This document shows positions 26,606-36,697 of a stretch of 57,023 nt of DNA, piece by piece. The position numbers and the translations under genes are program-made. The notes below the pieces were generated by a model. It had not been told where the DNA came from and did not search any database. It was given only the letters and a program-made list of their open reading frames with translations. The stretch lies in the NCBI RefSeq assembly GCF_900156515.1, contig NZ_FTNU01000016.1, positions 1 to 57,023 of the forward strand, given 5' to 3'. The DNA is from Moraxella cuniculi DSM 21768. GTDB lineage: Bacteria > Pseudomonadota > Gammaproteobacteria > Pseudomonadales > Moraxellaceae. The first letter of the stretch is position 1. Each line of letters begins with the position of its first letter.

Positions 26606-27748
26606 ATGAAATTTTCTTTGTCGTGTATTAGCCTTGCACTTTTTGCCGCCATGACGCTGACTGCTTGTGGACAACAAAACAGCCAGCAAGCCGAGTCTGG
26701 CGACAAATCAACAACGCAGCCTGCAAACCAGCCAGCACAGTCAGCCAGCACCGAAGGCGAGGCCGTAACGCTAAGTATCACAGGGGCAGGTGCTTCTTTT
26801 CCACAGCCGATTTATGCCAAATGGTCGGCGGATTTTCGTGCTGCGACAGGTGGGCAGGTGAATTACCAGTCCATTGGCTCATCAGGCGGTATCAAGCAAA
26901 TCATCGCCAAAACCGTTGATTTTGGTGCTTCAGATGCACCGCTTAGCATTGAGGAATTAAACGCCGAGGGCTTGGTGCAATTTCCAACCGTGATAGGCGG
27001 TGTGGTGCCTGTGGTGAATATTGATGGTGTGGCAGCAGGGGCGTTAAAACTGGACGGGGCGATATTGGCTGATATTTATTTGGGCAAAATCACCAAATGG
27101 AATGATGCCGCCATCACTGCCTTAAATCCAGAGATTGCCTTGCCTGACGCTACCATCACGACCGTGTTTCGTTCGGACGGTTCAGGGACGACATTTAATT
27201 TTACCGATTATTTGGCAAAAGTTTCTGGACAATGGCAAACTTCGGTCGGTGTGGATAAGGCTGTCAAATGGCCAACAGCAGCGACAGGGGCGGCAGGCAA
27301 GGGCAATGAAGGCGTGGCAAGCTATGTGGGGCGTATCAAAAACTCCATCGGCTATGTTGAGTATGCTTATGCCAAACAAAACAACATGGCTCATGTCGCC
27401 TTAAAAAATGCCGCTGGCAAGTTCGTGCAGCCATCAGCAGAGAGTTTTGCGGCAGCAGGGAATATTGATTGGTCAAAATCGGCAGGGTTTAATCAAATCT
27501 TGACCAATTCGGCAACGGCTGATGCGTGGCCTATCGCTGCGGCAACTTTTGTTTTGGTGCATAAATCACCACAAAATCCCGAGCAGGTGGCAGGCGTGCT
27601 GAAGTTTTTTGAATGGGCGTATGACAATGGCGACAAGGCGGCACTGGAGCTGGATTATGTGCCATTTAGTGATGAGGCGGTGGCGTTGTTTAAACAAAGC
27701 TGGCAACAGATTACCGATAAAGATGGCAAGCCTGTGTTGCAGAAATAA
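26606..27748 (+). CDS. pstS: phosphate ABC transporter substrate-binding protein PstS
   Basis: A periplasmic phosphate-binding protein, here with a lipobox (LTAC, Cys near 18), so probably a lipoprotein, unlike E. coli PstS. A Gln/Ser/Thr-rich linker (20-55) leads to the binding fold: ITGAGASFPQPIYAKW, SSGGIKQIIAKTVDFGASDAPL, FRSDGSGTTFNFTDYL. The start at 26606 has GGAG upstream. The 5' extension in the same frame covers the Pho boxes and is not coding. It heads pstSCAB-phoB-phoR-ppx and stands directly behind the Pho boxes. Confidence 0.96.
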   Translation: MKFSLSCISLALFAAMTLTACGQQNSQQAESGDKSTTQPANQPAQSASTEGEAVTLSITGAGASFPQPIYAKWSADFRAATGGQVNYQSIGSSGGIKQIIAKTVDFGASDAPLSIEELNAEGLVQFPTVIGGVVPVVNIDGVAAGALKLDGAILADIYLGKITKWNDAAITALNPEIALPDATITTVFRSDGSGTTFNFTDYLAKVSGQWQTSVGVDKAVKWPTAATGAAGKGNEGVASYVGRIKNSIGYVEYAYAKQNNMAHVALKNAAGKFVQPSAESFAAAGNIDWSKSAGFNQILTNSATADAWPIAAATFVLVHKSPQNPEQVAGVLKFFEWAYDNGDKAALELDYVPFSDEAVALFKQSWQQITDKDGKPVLQK

Positions 27749-27815
27749 TATTATTTATCAATTAAGATTATATAAACAATAAACTGTCTGACATATTATT
27801 AAGGAAATGGTTGCT

Positions 27816-28778
27816 ATGGATTTTGGGCAACAAGCATTAATAAAAAAAATCCGCCGCCAAAAGCAGCTTGATGTGGCTTTTGTGGCTTTGACCAAGCTGT
27901 CAGCAATGCTGGTACTTTTGGTGCTGGGCGGTATTTTGTTGTCGCTGATTGTCGGGGCTATGCCAAGCATTCGTCAGTTTGGTATTTGGTTTTATACAAG
28001 CAGCAACTGGGATCCTGTGGCAGGTGAATTTGGGGCATTGGCACCGATTTATGGCACGCTGATTACTTCGGCGATCGCGGTGCTGATTGCACTGCCTGTT
28101 AGCTTTGGCATCGCGGTATTTTTGGTTGAGCTTTGTCCAGATTTTTTAAAAAAACCACTGGGCATTGCCATTGAGTTATTGGCTGGCATTCCTTCGATTA
28201 TTTATGGTATGTGGGGGTTGTTTGTTTTTGCTCCTTGGTTTGGTGAAATGGTGCAGCCGTGGTTGATTGATAACTTGGCAAAACTGCCAATCATCGGGCA
28301 GATGTTTGTCGGTGCACCGATTGGCATTGGGCTGTTTACCGCTGGGCTTGTGCTTGCCATCATGATTATTCCGTTTATGGCGGCAACCATGCGTGATGTA
28401 TTTTTGGTTGTGCCTGATATGCTCAAAGAGTCAGCTTATGGCATGGGGGCGACCACTTGGGAGGTGATTGTCAAAGTGGTGCTGCCTTATACCAAAGCAG
28501 GCGTGGTGGGCGGTTTGATTTTGGGGCTTGGCAGAGCATTGGGTGAGACGATGGCGGTTACTTTTTTGATTGGCAATACTTTTACGATAAATGCCAGCGT
28601 CTTTGCCTCTGGCGTGTCCATCACTTCGGCACTTGCCAATGAGTTTGCCGAGGCAAGCAGTCAGCTGCATTTGTCATCGCTGTTGCACTTGGGTTTGGTG
28701 CTGTTTGTGATAAGCCTGATTGTTTTGTCCGCCTCGAAACTTATGCTGATGCGGATTGATAGACAGCTGGGCAAGTGA
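27816..28778 (+). CDS. pstC: phosphate ABC transporter permease PstC
   Basis: One of two inner-membrane permeases of the high-affinity phosphate transporter. The 320-aa protein has six predicted membrane helices and the binding-protein-dependent transport motif [29 protein letters not shown] region in the cytoplasmic EAA loop. AAGGAA at 27801-27806 is optimally spaced for the ATG at 27816 and too close for the in-frame ATG at 27807. It lies between pstS and pstA. Confidence 0.95.
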   Translation: MDFGQQALIKKIRRQKQLDVAFVALTKLSAMLVLLVLGGILLSLIVGAMPSIRQFGIWFYTSSNWDPVAGEFGALAPIYGTLITSAIAVLIALPVSFGIAVFLVELCPDFLKKPLGIAIELLAGIPSIIYGMWGLFVFAPWFGEMVQPWLIDNLAKLPIIGQMFVGAPIGIGLFTAGLVLAIMIIPFMAATMRDVFLVVPDMLKESAYGMGATTWEVIVKVVLPYTKAGVVGGLILGLGRALGETMAVTFLIGNTFTINASVFASGVSITSALANEFAEASSQLHLSSLLHLGLVLFVISLIVLSASKLMLMRIDRQLGK

Positions 28779-28799
28779 TTTATAGCAAAAGGAGGGATT

Positions 28800-29672
28800 A
28801 TGAATAACCAAATGCCAGCGTTTGTTGAACGCATTCATTTGCCAAAATACCATCGCCGCCGTGCCATCAGTCGCATTGCCATGGCTTTTGCGATAGCTGC
28901 GATGGTCTTTGGGTTGTTTTGGCTTGCGTGGATTTTATTGACTTTGTTGTCGCACGGCATACAGGGGCTGATGAGTATGCCTGTATTTAGCATGGATACG
29001 CCACCTCCGATGGCAGTGGGCGGTGTCAAAAATGCCATTGTCGGCTCGCTGATGATTTGTTTTGCGGCGTTATTTGTCGGTACGCCGCTTGGGATTTTGA
29101 CAGGGGTGTATTTGGCAGAATTTGACCAAGGTGGACTGCTTGGTCGCAGCACACGCTTTATTAACGATATTTTGTTATCCGCACCTTCTATTGTTATCGG
29201 CTTATTTGTCTTTACGCTGATGGTACAGGGCAGGGGATTTTCGGGGTGGGCAGGGGTTGTGGCACTTGCCATCATCGTCATACCTGTGGTGGTCGCCAGT
29301 ACCGAAAATATGCTAAAACTTGTGCCAAACAGCTTGCGTGAAGCGGCTTATGCACTGGGTACGCCAAGATATAAGATGGCGTGGCATATTACCTTAAAAT
29401 CCGCCAAAGCAGGTGTGATAACAGGCGTTCTGCTTGCTTTTGCACGCATTGCAGGCGAGACGGCACCGCTGTTGTTTACGGCGTTAAATAATCAATATTT
29501 TAGCACGGATATGTCGCAGGCGATGGCAAACTTGCCAAATACCATCTACCAATTCGCCATGAGTCCCTATGACAACTGGCACGCGTTGGCTTGGGCGGCG
29601 GCGTTGTTGATTACCGCTGCGGTGTTACTGATTAATATCATCGCACGCACCTTGTCTGCCAAATCATCATAA
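28800..29672 (+). CDS. pstA: phosphate ABC transporter permease PstA
   Basis: The second permease subunit, 290 aa. Six membrane helices are predicted (first at about 27-50). The EAA loop is [21 protein letters not shown], and [18 protein letters not shown] near the end matches the family. AAAGGAGG lies before the ATG. It follows pstC by 21 bp and precedes pstB by 18 bp. Confidence 0.95.
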   Translation: MNNQMPAFVERIHLPKYHRRRAISRIAMAFAIAAMVFGLFWLAWILLTLLSHGIQGLMSMPVFSMDTPPPMAVGGVKNAIVGSLMICFAALFVGTPLGILTGVYLAEFDQGGLLGRSTRFINDILLSAPSIVIGLFVFTLMVQGRGFSGWAGVVALAIIVIPVVVASTENMLKLVPNSLREAAYALGTPRYKMAWHITLKSAKAGVITGVLLAFARIAGETAPLLFTALNNQYFSTDMSQAMANLPNTIYQFAMSPYDNWHALAWAAALLITAAVLLINIIARTLSAKSS

Positions 29673-29690
29673 AATACAACTGGAGAGCTT

Positions 29691-30527
<837 letters not shown>

Positions 30528-30639
30528 TAAATTTGTGCTACAATGCTGATATTCATGCTGATATTTGGGTTCGTGATTTTTAGGCAAATAAAGCAAAATA
30601 ACTACAGTGGCAAACAACCATCAACTTAAGGGGTGGACA

Positions 30640-31332
30640 ATGTGTGCAAAAATTTTGGTCGTTGAAGATGAGCCAGCCATCAATGAGCTGATCGCAAGCA
30701 CGCTGGAGCTGGCGGATTTTCAGGTGGTGCAGGCGTTTGATATCCAAGGGGCGTATTTGGCAGTTGTTGAGCAGATGCCTGATTTGATTTTGCTTGATTG
30801 GATGATGCCGCATGGCGAGTCTGGCATTGACTTTGTGCGACGGCTAAAAAAAACGCCCAATACCGATGAGATTCCCATCATCATGCTCACCGCCAAAGGC
30901 GAGGAGGATAATAAGGTCTATGGGCTAGATGCTGGCGTTGATGATTATATCACCAAGCCATTTAGTACGCGTGAGCTGGTCAGTCGTATCAATGCGGTGT
31001 TAAGACGGTTGGGCGGTGGCGACAAAAAGGGCGTGTTGCAGGTGGCAAATTTGACAATCAATACTGTCAGTCAGCGAGTCATGGCAGGCGATGATGAGAT
31101 TGTGATGAGCAGCACCGAGTATCGGCTGTTGTGCTTTTTTGTTGGCCATGCCGAGCGGGCATATACACGCACACAGATATTGGACGCTGTCTGGGGGAGT
31201 AATGTGTACATTGACGAGCGGACGGTTGATGTGCATATCAGACGGCTGCGTAAACTTTTGATGCCATTTGGGGCGGATAGGCTGATACAGACAGTGCGTG
31301 GTACGGGCTATCGTTTTTCGGATAAATGCTGA
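30640..31332 (+). CDS. phoB: phosphate regulon response regulator PhoB
   Basis: An OmpR-class response regulator, 230 aa. The receiver domain has acidic pocket E9/D10 and phosphoacceptor Asp53 (LILLDWMMP), Thr at MLTAKGE and Lys in DDYITKPF. The C-terminal winged helix has the HxxRRL recognition block (VDVHIRRLRKLL). The ATG at 30640 has AAGGGGTGGA upstream. The phoR-like gene overlaps it by one base. Its predicted target, the Pho box array, lies at the head of the same cluster. Confidence 0.95.
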   Translation: MCAKILVVEDEPAINELIASTLELADFQVVQAFDIQGAYLAVVEQMPDLILLDWMMPHGESGIDFVRRLKKTPNTDEIPIIMLTAKGEEDNKVYGLDAGVDDYITKPFSTRELVSRINAVLRRLGGGDKKGVLQVANLTINTVSQRVMAGDDEIVMSSTEYRLLCFFVGHAERAYTRTQILDAVWGSNVYIDERTVDVHIRRLRKLLMPFGADRLIQTVRGTGYRFSDKC

Positions 31333-32387
31333 TGAATCAGGCGATTGATGAATGCAAGTTGCTTCACCAGCTGGCTGATGGCGTGGTTGTGGTCGCCTAT
31401 GAGGCTGGCAGTGTTCGGGTGGTTTTTAGCAATACCGCTGCCAAGACTTTGCTTGGTATGTCCAATCCCAGTTCTGATGACACCAGCAATCTTGTGCAGC
31501 TATTTGATGATGAGATTGGTCAATATTTGCTTGATAGGTTGACACATGGCGATAAAGATGGGGCGGCTGATGCGTGTTTTTATCAAAAAAACGCTCACAC
31601 CGATGGCGTGCTACAGCTTAGTATCACAGCCGTGCCAAACCGCCCACAGCTGTTGGTCGTCATCAAGGATTACACGCGTACTTGGCAACTTGAGCAGATG
31701 CGTACGGATTTTGTGGGTAATGTTTCGCATGAGCTGCGTACGCCTTTGACGGTGATTTTGGGCTATCTTGAAAATTTTGGCATGATGGATGATTTAAGCC
31801 CTGCTTTGGCTCGTGGCACGAAGCTTATGCACGAGCAGGCGATACGCATGAATGCACTGATTAATGATTTGCTGATGTTATCACGATTAGAAAGCGATGA
31901 AACCAAGCCAATGGTGGCGGTGAATATGCCACGACTATTGATGCAAATTTTTGATGAAGCACAAGCAACCAACAAGGCTGGGCATTTGATTGATTTGCAT
32001 TTGGACACGGACAAAAATATCTTGGGCATCGAGAGCTATCTGTACAGTGCCATCATTAATCTGGTGGTGAATGCCATCAAATACACGCCAGCAGGTGGCG
32101 AGATTGACATTAGTTACGAAGAGATTGCTGATGGCGTACAGTTAAGCGTTACTGACAACGGCATCGGCATCGCTGATGAGCATTTAAAACGGCTGACGGA
32201 GAGGTTTTATCGTGTTGATAGTGGTCGCAGTCGTGCCACAGGCGGCACAGGGCTTGGGCTGGCGATTGTTAAGCATATATTAGCAAAGCATCATGCCAAA
32301 CTTCACATTAGCTCACAACAAGGACGAGGCTCAACCTTTCGCATGATTTTCCCAACAACGCAACTGGCAGATGGCTTGATGGAGTGA
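31332..32387 (+). CDS. phoR: PhoR-like sensor histidine kinase without membrane segments
   Basis: The partner kinase of PhoB by position and sequence, about 351 aa. A PAS domain starts almost at residue 10 (LLHQLADGVVVVAYE to LLVVIKDYTRTWQLE). Next come the HisKA box FVGNVSHELRTPLTVILGYLE with phosphoacceptor His near 133, and the HATPase domain with N box NLVVNAIKYTPAGG, DNGIGI and GGTGLGLAI. E. coli PhoR is about 430 aa and has two N-terminal membrane helices; here none is seen. The start overlaps phoB by one base (TGATG); an ATG six bases earlier is also possible. The stop overlaps the ppx region. Confidence 0.88.
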   Translation: MNQAIDECKLLHQLADGVVVVAYEAGSVRVVFSNTAAKTLLGMSNPSSDDTSNLVQLFDDEIGQYLLDRLTHGDKDGAADACFYQKNAHTDGVLQLSITAVPNRPQLLVVIKDYTRTWQLEQMRTDFVGNVSHELRTPLTVILGYLENFGMMDDLSPALARGTKLMHEQAIRMNALINDLLMLSRLESDETKPMVAVNMPRLLMQIFDEAQATNKAGHLIDLHLDTDKNILGIESYLYSAIINLVVNAIKYTPAGGEIDISYEEIADGVQLSVTDNGIGIADEHLKRLTERFYRVDSGRSRATGGTGLGLAIVKHILAKHHAKLHISSQQGRGSTFRMIFPTTQLADGLME

Positions 32388-32395
32388 GGCGATTT

Positions 32396-33895
32396 ATGTT
32401 GTCAAAAGATACCGAGAAGTTGGCGGCTGTTGATATTGGCTCAAACAGTATCCATCTGACCATTGCCAAGCGGCAGGGCGATAAATTGCGGCGTGTGGCA
32501 TCCATGAGCGAAAAAGTACAACTGGCAGCAGGGCTAGATGAGCATGATTATCTGTCTGAGCTGATTCAGCAGCGAGGGCTTGACTGCCTACAGCGTTTTG
32601 CAGGCAGGTTAGCCGATGTCAATGCCTCTTGTGTGCGAGTGGTGGCGACCAATGCACTTCGGCAGGCGGTGAATAGTCAGGCATTTATTGAGCGTGCCAA
32701 TGAAATTTTGCCCGTGCCGATAGAGGTGGTGTCAGGTCGTGAGGAGGCTCGCCTGATTTATTTGGGCGTGGCACATACTTGCCCAAGTCCAAGGCAGCGA
32801 TTGGTGGTGGATATTGGCGGTGGCTCAACCGAGCTGATCGTCGGTCAGGCACAGATGCCGCTTTTGACAGAGAGTGCCCAAGTGGGCGTGGTGGGTTTTA
32901 GCCAGCGGTTTTTTGGCGATGGCTATATTGACAGTCATCGTTTTGAAAGGGCGATTTATGCCGCCCAAAAAGAAATCATCACGCACGCCAATCGCTACAA
33001 AAAAGTTGGCTTTGCCGAAGTCATCGGCTCATCAGGGGCAATCAAGAGCATCGCACGAGCGGTGGCTGATTTTGGCCTGGGCGATACCATCACGCTTGCA
33101 GCTGTTGAGCAATTAAAGGCATCGCTATTATCCTGCGGTCATGTTGATATGATTGATATTGCTGGGGTTCGTGCGTATCGCAAGGCGATTTTTCCTGCTG
33201 GGGTGGCGATATTGCTCGCTGTCATGAAAGTGTTTGGCATACGCAAAATGCACTATTGCGATGGTGCATTGTCCGAGGGAGTGATGTACGATATGCTCTC
33301 ACGCATGGACTATGATGATGTGCGTGATGACAGCGTGCGACAATTATCCGAACGGTTTGGTGTGGACAAAAAACAAGCAAAACGAGTCGCCAAGATTGCC
33401 GAGTCATTATTTGAGCAGGTGCGAGAGGCACTTGGGCTGACATCATCAGACAAGCAATTATTAAGATGGGCATCAATACTGCACGAGGTGGGGCTGGCGA
33501 TTGGCCATAGCAGTTATCAAAAGCACAGCAGTTATTTGCTAAAATATGCTGACATGGCGGGTTTTTCACGCACCACCCAAGAAAAGCTATCGCTGCTTGT
33601 GCGTTATCATCGCCGTGCTATCCGTGCCGATGATGGCGAACGCATTATCAAAACTGGTGGCAAAGGCTTGTTATATCTGGCGGTATTGCTGCGAATGTCG
33701 GTACTGGTGCATCATGGCAGAAGCGATATTGCCAAGCAGCAATTGCGGCTTTATATCATCGACCAAGAAGCGAAATCTTGGCGTATTGATGTACGCATTG
33801 ACCGTGCTGAGCATCAAGCCTGTGTGTTGGATTTGCAAGACGACGCCGATTGGCTTGCCAAGTGGGGGATTGCCCTTGGGGTGATGGCAAATTAA
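32396..33895 (+). CDS. ppx: exopolyphosphatase, Ppx/GppA family
   Basis: Releases phosphate from polyphosphate chains. The 499-aa protein opens with AAVDIGSNSIHLTIAK, has LVVDIGGGSTELIVG and IGSSGAIKSIARA of the ASKHA phosphatase fold, and a C-terminal HD-like helical domain (LHEVGLAIGHSSYQKHSSYLL). Length fits Ppx better than the shorter Ppx2 forms, though GppA activity is possible. The ATG at 32396 with GAGG 6 bp before is preferred to a GTG at 32384 that overlaps phoR. Being last in the pst-phoBR cluster suggests joint control of phosphate uptake and polyphosphate use. Confidence 0.92.
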   Translation: MLSKDTEKLAAVDIGSNSIHLTIAKRQGDKLRRVASMSEKVQLAAGLDEHDYLSELIQQRGLDCLQRFAGRLADVNASCVRVVATNALRQAVNSQAFIERANEILPVPIEVVSGREEARLIYLGVAHTCPSPRQRLVVDIGGGSTELIVGQAQMPLLTESAQVGVVGFSQRFFGDGYIDSHRFERAIYAAQKEIITHANRYKKVGFAEVIGSSGAIKSIARAVADFGLGDTITLAAVEQLKASLLSCGHVDMIDIAGVRAYRKAIFPAGVAILLAVMKVFGIRKMHYCDGALSEGVMYDMLSRMDYDDVRDDSVRQLSERFGVDKKQAKRVAKIAESLFEQVREALGLTSSDKQLLRWASILHEVGLAIGHSSYQKHSSYLLKYADMAGFSRTTQEKLSLLVRYHRRAIRADDGERIIKTGGKGLLYLAVLLRMSVLVHHGRSDIAKQQLRLYIIDQEAKSWRIDVRIDRAEHQACVLDLQDDADWLAKWGIALGVMAN

Positions 33896-33945
33896 CCAAA
33901 GTTGCCAAATTTTTATAAAAAACCAAAAAATTTTCAAAAAAATGC

Positions 33946-33973
33946 TTGACGGCAATTTTATTTACTGTATAAT
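33946..33973 (+). promoter_or_regulatory. tRNA-Gly promoter
   Basis: TTGACG (33946-33951), 16-bp spacer and TATAAT (33968-33973), about 20 bp before the tRNA. Confidence 0.82.
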
Positions 33974-33994
33974 ACGCAACCATAAAGCAAATAT

Positions 33995-34070
33995 GCGGGA
34001 ATAGCTCAGTTGGTAGAGCACAACCTTGCCAAGGTTGGGGTCGCGAGTTCGAATCTCGTTTCCCGCTCCA
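33995..34070 (+). tRNA. glyV: tRNA-Gly (GCC)
   Basis: A complete 76-nt cloverleaf beginning GCGGGAA with anticodon GCC (34028-34030), T arm GAGTTCGAATCTC and encoded CCA. Its 3' end points toward the integrase-bearing accessory region, the usual arrangement when a tRNA gene is an attachment site. The glyV/X/Y type is assigned by anticodon only. Confidence 0.96.
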
Positions 34071-34076
34071 AATTTT

Positions 34077-34109
34077 AAAAAGCTCAAATCAGATGATTTG
34101 GGCTTTTTT
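34077..34109 (+). terminator. terminator after tRNA-Gly
   Basis: AAAAGCTCAAATCA pairs with GATTTGGGCTTTTTT around a short loop (34077-34109). Confidence 0.85.
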
Positions 34110-34176
34110 GTTGTTTGAAATCAAGGGCTTGATGTTTTATCATTCTGATATCAGCCTCAAACACTAACCTTTTTTA

Positions 34177-34224
34177 AGGCACACAGAATTTTTTGTGTGC
34201 CTTATTTGTGCCTAAATTGTGCCT
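34177..34224. repeat. TGTGCCT iterons beside tRNA-Gly
   Basis: Three direct copies of TGTGCCT start at 34196, 34207 and 34218, exactly 11 bp apart, with one inverted copy (AGGCACA, 34177-34183) upstream. The inverted copy and the first direct copy together form a hairpin (AAGGCACAC/GTGTGCCTT). Position between a tRNA gene and an integrase gene suggests integrase arm-type or excisionase sites. A further 250 bp up to the XRE gene holds no recognised feature. Confidence 0.6.
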
Positions 34225-34481
34225 TGGCTGATTTTTTGCTTATCCAATAAAATGCCAAAGTGACCACAACCAAATATTTGCCCTTGATTGCTACTTTAAA
34301 ATAAAAAGTGAGGAGATAAGGCTTTGGTGCAACCCATTCCTCTTTATAACAATCCTTTGAAGTCATAAATAGGGGTAGTATGATAGGAGTCGCACCGCCT
34401 TATTGACTGACCGCCAAGAGCATGTCAAAAACTCTTGTTGGTTCTTTGCTCAAAATTATGGATAAGCCAGGGTGTCGCATT

Positions 34482-34703
34482 TTATTTGGTATCCTGCTCA
34501 TCGTTGGGTACATATACAAAAATATCGCCAACCTGTATATTTAAAGCCTCGCATATTTTGTCAATTGTTTCAAAATCTATGCGAGTGGTTTGATCATTGT
34601 AAATCTTGTGCATGGTTGATTTGCTGATATTGGTCATGCGAATCAAGTCGGCAACTTTTAGTCTGCGTTCAGCCAAAAGTATGGGTAAATTGCTTTTTAT
34701 CAT
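34482..34703 (-). CDS. XRE-family transcriptional regulator (Cro/CI-type)
   Basis: The 73-aa protein is a single helix-turn-helix domain: LLAERRLKVADLIRMTNISKSTMHKIY includes the recognition helix, followed by DFETIDKICEALNIQVGDIFVY. This is the short Cro-like form common on mobile elements. It is transcribed away from the AlpA-like and integrase genes. The divergent region contains two AAGTACTT palindromes that could be its operators. It probably represses the integrase operon, by analogy. Confidence 0.85.
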   Translation of the reverse strand: MIKSNLPILLAERRLKVADLIRMTNISKSTMHKIYNDQTTRIDFETIDKICEALNIQVGDIFVYVPNDEQDTK

Positions 34704-34726
34704 AAAAATCCAAAAAAATTTTCAAA

Positions 34727-34827
34727 AAGTACTTGCATTGAACTACAAAATACATTATTATACTTCTATCAAATTAAAAAATACTTTAAAAGAAGTACTT
34801 TTTATTTTGATATGTTAATATTATAAT
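34727..34827. promoter_or_regulatory. divergent control region with AAGTACTT palindromes
   Basis: AAGTACTT occurs at 34727-34734 and 34793-34800. The second overlaps the expected -35 region of a rightward promoter whose -10 is TATAAT (34822-34827). A leftward -10 (TATAAT on the minus strand, 34762-34757) lies between the two palindromes. The arrangement fits a repressor controlling both directions. Confidence 0.55.
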
Positions 34828-34844
34828 TGTATAAGAGGTCTATT

Positions 34845-35057
34845 ATGACACAAACTTACCTAACCACGCAAGAGCTTGCTGCTCGCATTAAGTACGATGT
34901 TCGCACCATTCGCAACCAATTAAAAGACAGTGTTTTGCTTGAAGGCGTACATTATATTCGCCCCTTTGGTGGACGCAAGATTTTGTACATCTGGGAGCAG
35001 ATTGAAAAAGATATGAGAAGCACCTTTGATGGTGTTGGTATGATGGCATTGCAATAA
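34845..35057 (+). CDS. AlpA/excisionase-like small DNA-binding protein
   Basis: The 70-aa protein begins MTQTYLTTQELAARIKYDVRTIRNQLKD, a winged-helix of the excisionase/MerR-like class, followed by GVHYIRPFGGRKILYIWEQIE, the typical wing with a Trp. Such proteins accompany integrases and set the direction of recombination. The ATG at 34845 has AAGAGG upstream. It lies 13 bp before the integrase gene on the same strand. Confidence 0.8.
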   Translation: MTQTYLTTQELAARIKYDVRTIRNQLKDSVLLEGVHYIRPFGGRKILYIWEQIEKDMRSTFDGVGMMALQ

Positions 35058-35070
35058 GAAGGAGTATTTT

Positions 35071-36309
35071 ATGGCGAGCATTCGCACCCGAAAGGGCAGT
35101 CAATTGCTGTTTGTTGACTTTGTCTATAGAAATCAGCGATGTCGAGAAACGACAAATTTGACCGATACTCCTGCCAATCGTAAAAAATTAGCAAAGGTCA
35201 TAGAAAAGATGGAAGCGGAAATCCTGCTTGGCACTTTTGATTACAGAACTTACTTCCCTAAAAGCGATAAAGTGGCTTATTTTGATGAGATTCGGGCAAG
35301 GCAGGAGCATCTATATCAAAGTCATGTGCAAGGCACACCTTTATTTGCCGACTTTGTAACATTATGGCTTCATGAAAAGCAGATTGAATGGCGAGCAAGC
35401 TACCAACAAAAAATTGGTATTATTCTTGACAAATATTTAATACCTGCTTTTGGTAAAGAATGTCTATCTTTGATAAAAAGACAAGACGTGCTGGCATTTC
35501 GTGCTTCTCTCGCCAAAGTGACCCACAAAACAGCCAAGCACACCCTGTCAGCTACCAGAATTAACTCAATTATGGCAACTTTGTATATGATACTAAAAGA
35601 AGCGTCAAAACGCTACCATTTTGATGATCCAACAGTGGATATTAAGCAGTTAAAAGCGGATAAGCCTGAGATTGTCCCATTTAGTTTAGATGAAGTTTGG
35701 CAGTTTCTTAATGGGGTAAGAGCTGATTATAAGAACTACTATTTGGTTCGTTTCTTTACAGGCATGCGGACAAGCGAGATTGATGGCTTAACATGGGACT
35801 GCGTAGACTTTGACAGACGAGAAATACACATTCGTCAAGCAATCGTTAATGGCGTATTAGGTAAGCCCAAAACAGCAGAGTCTAATAGGCAAATTGATAT
35901 GTCGCCTTTTGTGTATGACGCCCTGCAAGCTCAGTATCTTATCTATCAGGCAAACAAAAAGCAAGGTAAGTCTACTAAGCACAGTCATGGCTTTGATTAT
36001 GTATTTTGCTTACAAAATGGCGAACCACTAGATTATCGTAATGTCAATCGCAGAGTCTGGCACCCAACCCTAAGAAGACTTGGGCTAAAACCAAGAAATG
36101 CTTATCAAACACGCCACACCGCTGCCACGCTGTGGCTGTCAGCAGGGGAGGCACCCGAATGGATTGCCAAGCAAATGGGGCATGTCAATACCATGATGCT
36201 CTTTAAGGTGTATAGTCGTTATGTACCCAATGCCACAAGACAAGACGGCAGTGCGTTTCATGCGTTATTGATACAAAGCAAACAAGAGCAGGAGGGGTCA
36301 TCATGTTAA
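35071..36309 (+). CDS. tyrosine recombinase (integrase) with DUF3596 arm-binding domain
   Basis: A 412-aa integrase. The N-terminal arm-binding domain (SIRTRKGSQLLFVDFVYR to about 60) is followed by a core-binding SAM-like domain (about 90-185) and the catalytic domain. Catalytic residues by alignment of motifs: Arg233 (GMRTSEIDGL), Arg348 (YQTRHTAA, with Tyr at the usual first His position), His371 (MGHVN) and nucleophile Tyr381 (KVYSRY). AAGGAG precedes the ATG. It lies 1 kb from the 3' end of tRNA-Gly, so that tRNA is the likely att site. It is intact and probably active. Confidence 0.92.
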   Translation: MASIRTRKGSQLLFVDFVYRNQRCRETTNLTDTPANRKKLAKVIEKMEAEILLGTFDYRTYFPKSDKVAYFDEIRARQEHLYQSHVQGTPLFADFVTLWLHEKQIEWRASYQQKIGIILDKYLIPAFGKECLSLIKRQDVLAFRASLAKVTHKTAKHTLSATRINSIMATLYMILKEASKRYHFDDPTVDIKQLKADKPEIVPFSLDEVWQFLNGVRADYKNYYLVRFFTGMRTSEIDGLTWDCVDFDRREIHIRQAIVNGVLGKPKTAESNRQIDMSPFVYDALQAQYLIYQANKKQGKSTKHSHGFDYVFCLQNGEPLDYRNVNRRVWHPTLRRLGLKPRNAYQTRHTAATLWLSAGEAPEWIAKQMGHVNTMMLFKVYSRYVPNATRQDGSAFHALLIQSKQEQEGSSC

Positions 36310-36629
36310 TTTATCCATTACGTCATCAATCAAGCTCTGCCGATACATGGGAGATGCTTTTGCAGGACATACAAGACAAAGAGCAAATCGCTCATCTTAC
36401 CAATAAAGTTAGCAAAGCACTGATTATTGATTTACCTATCCAACAAGGCTTTGGCATGAGTTTGTTTTTAAATACGTCGTCCAACCTAAACAATCATGAG
36501 GCTCTGCATGCATGGGTTAAGCAAACAATCACACATCTTGCAGACAGACAGCTTTATGATGAAGACAGTCTTTATCTTTTGATAAAGTCGGCTTTGTTAA
36601 AGGAGCTTCCAAATAATGAGGCGTTTTAA
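36303..36629 (+). CDS. hypothetical protein of the integrase module, 108 aa
   Basis: The start overlaps the integrase stop by 7 bp, so it is probably co-translated. I recognise no family. The protein is soluble-looking, with a Gln/Asn/Leu-rich composition and a helical C-terminal half (HEALHAWVKQTITHLADRQ). No membrane segment or catalytic motif is seen. It may be an accessory recombination or maintenance protein of the element, but this rests on position only. Confidence 0.65.
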   Translation: MLIYPLRHQSSSADTWEMLLQDIQDKEQIAHLTNKVSKALIIDLPIQQGFGMSLFLNTSSNLNNHEALHAWVKQTITHLADRQLYDEDSLYLLIKSALLKELPNNEAF

Positions 36630-36697
36630 AAACAGTAAAGCAAGCGATAAGTATTGAATGATAAGTATTGAGCAATGAACAATCAGGAGATAAACAT

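Noticed and set aside
34177-34224. CRISPR-like short repeat array
   Set aside because: The units are 7 bp at an 11-bp period without unique spacers of CRISPR length, and no cas genes are nearby.
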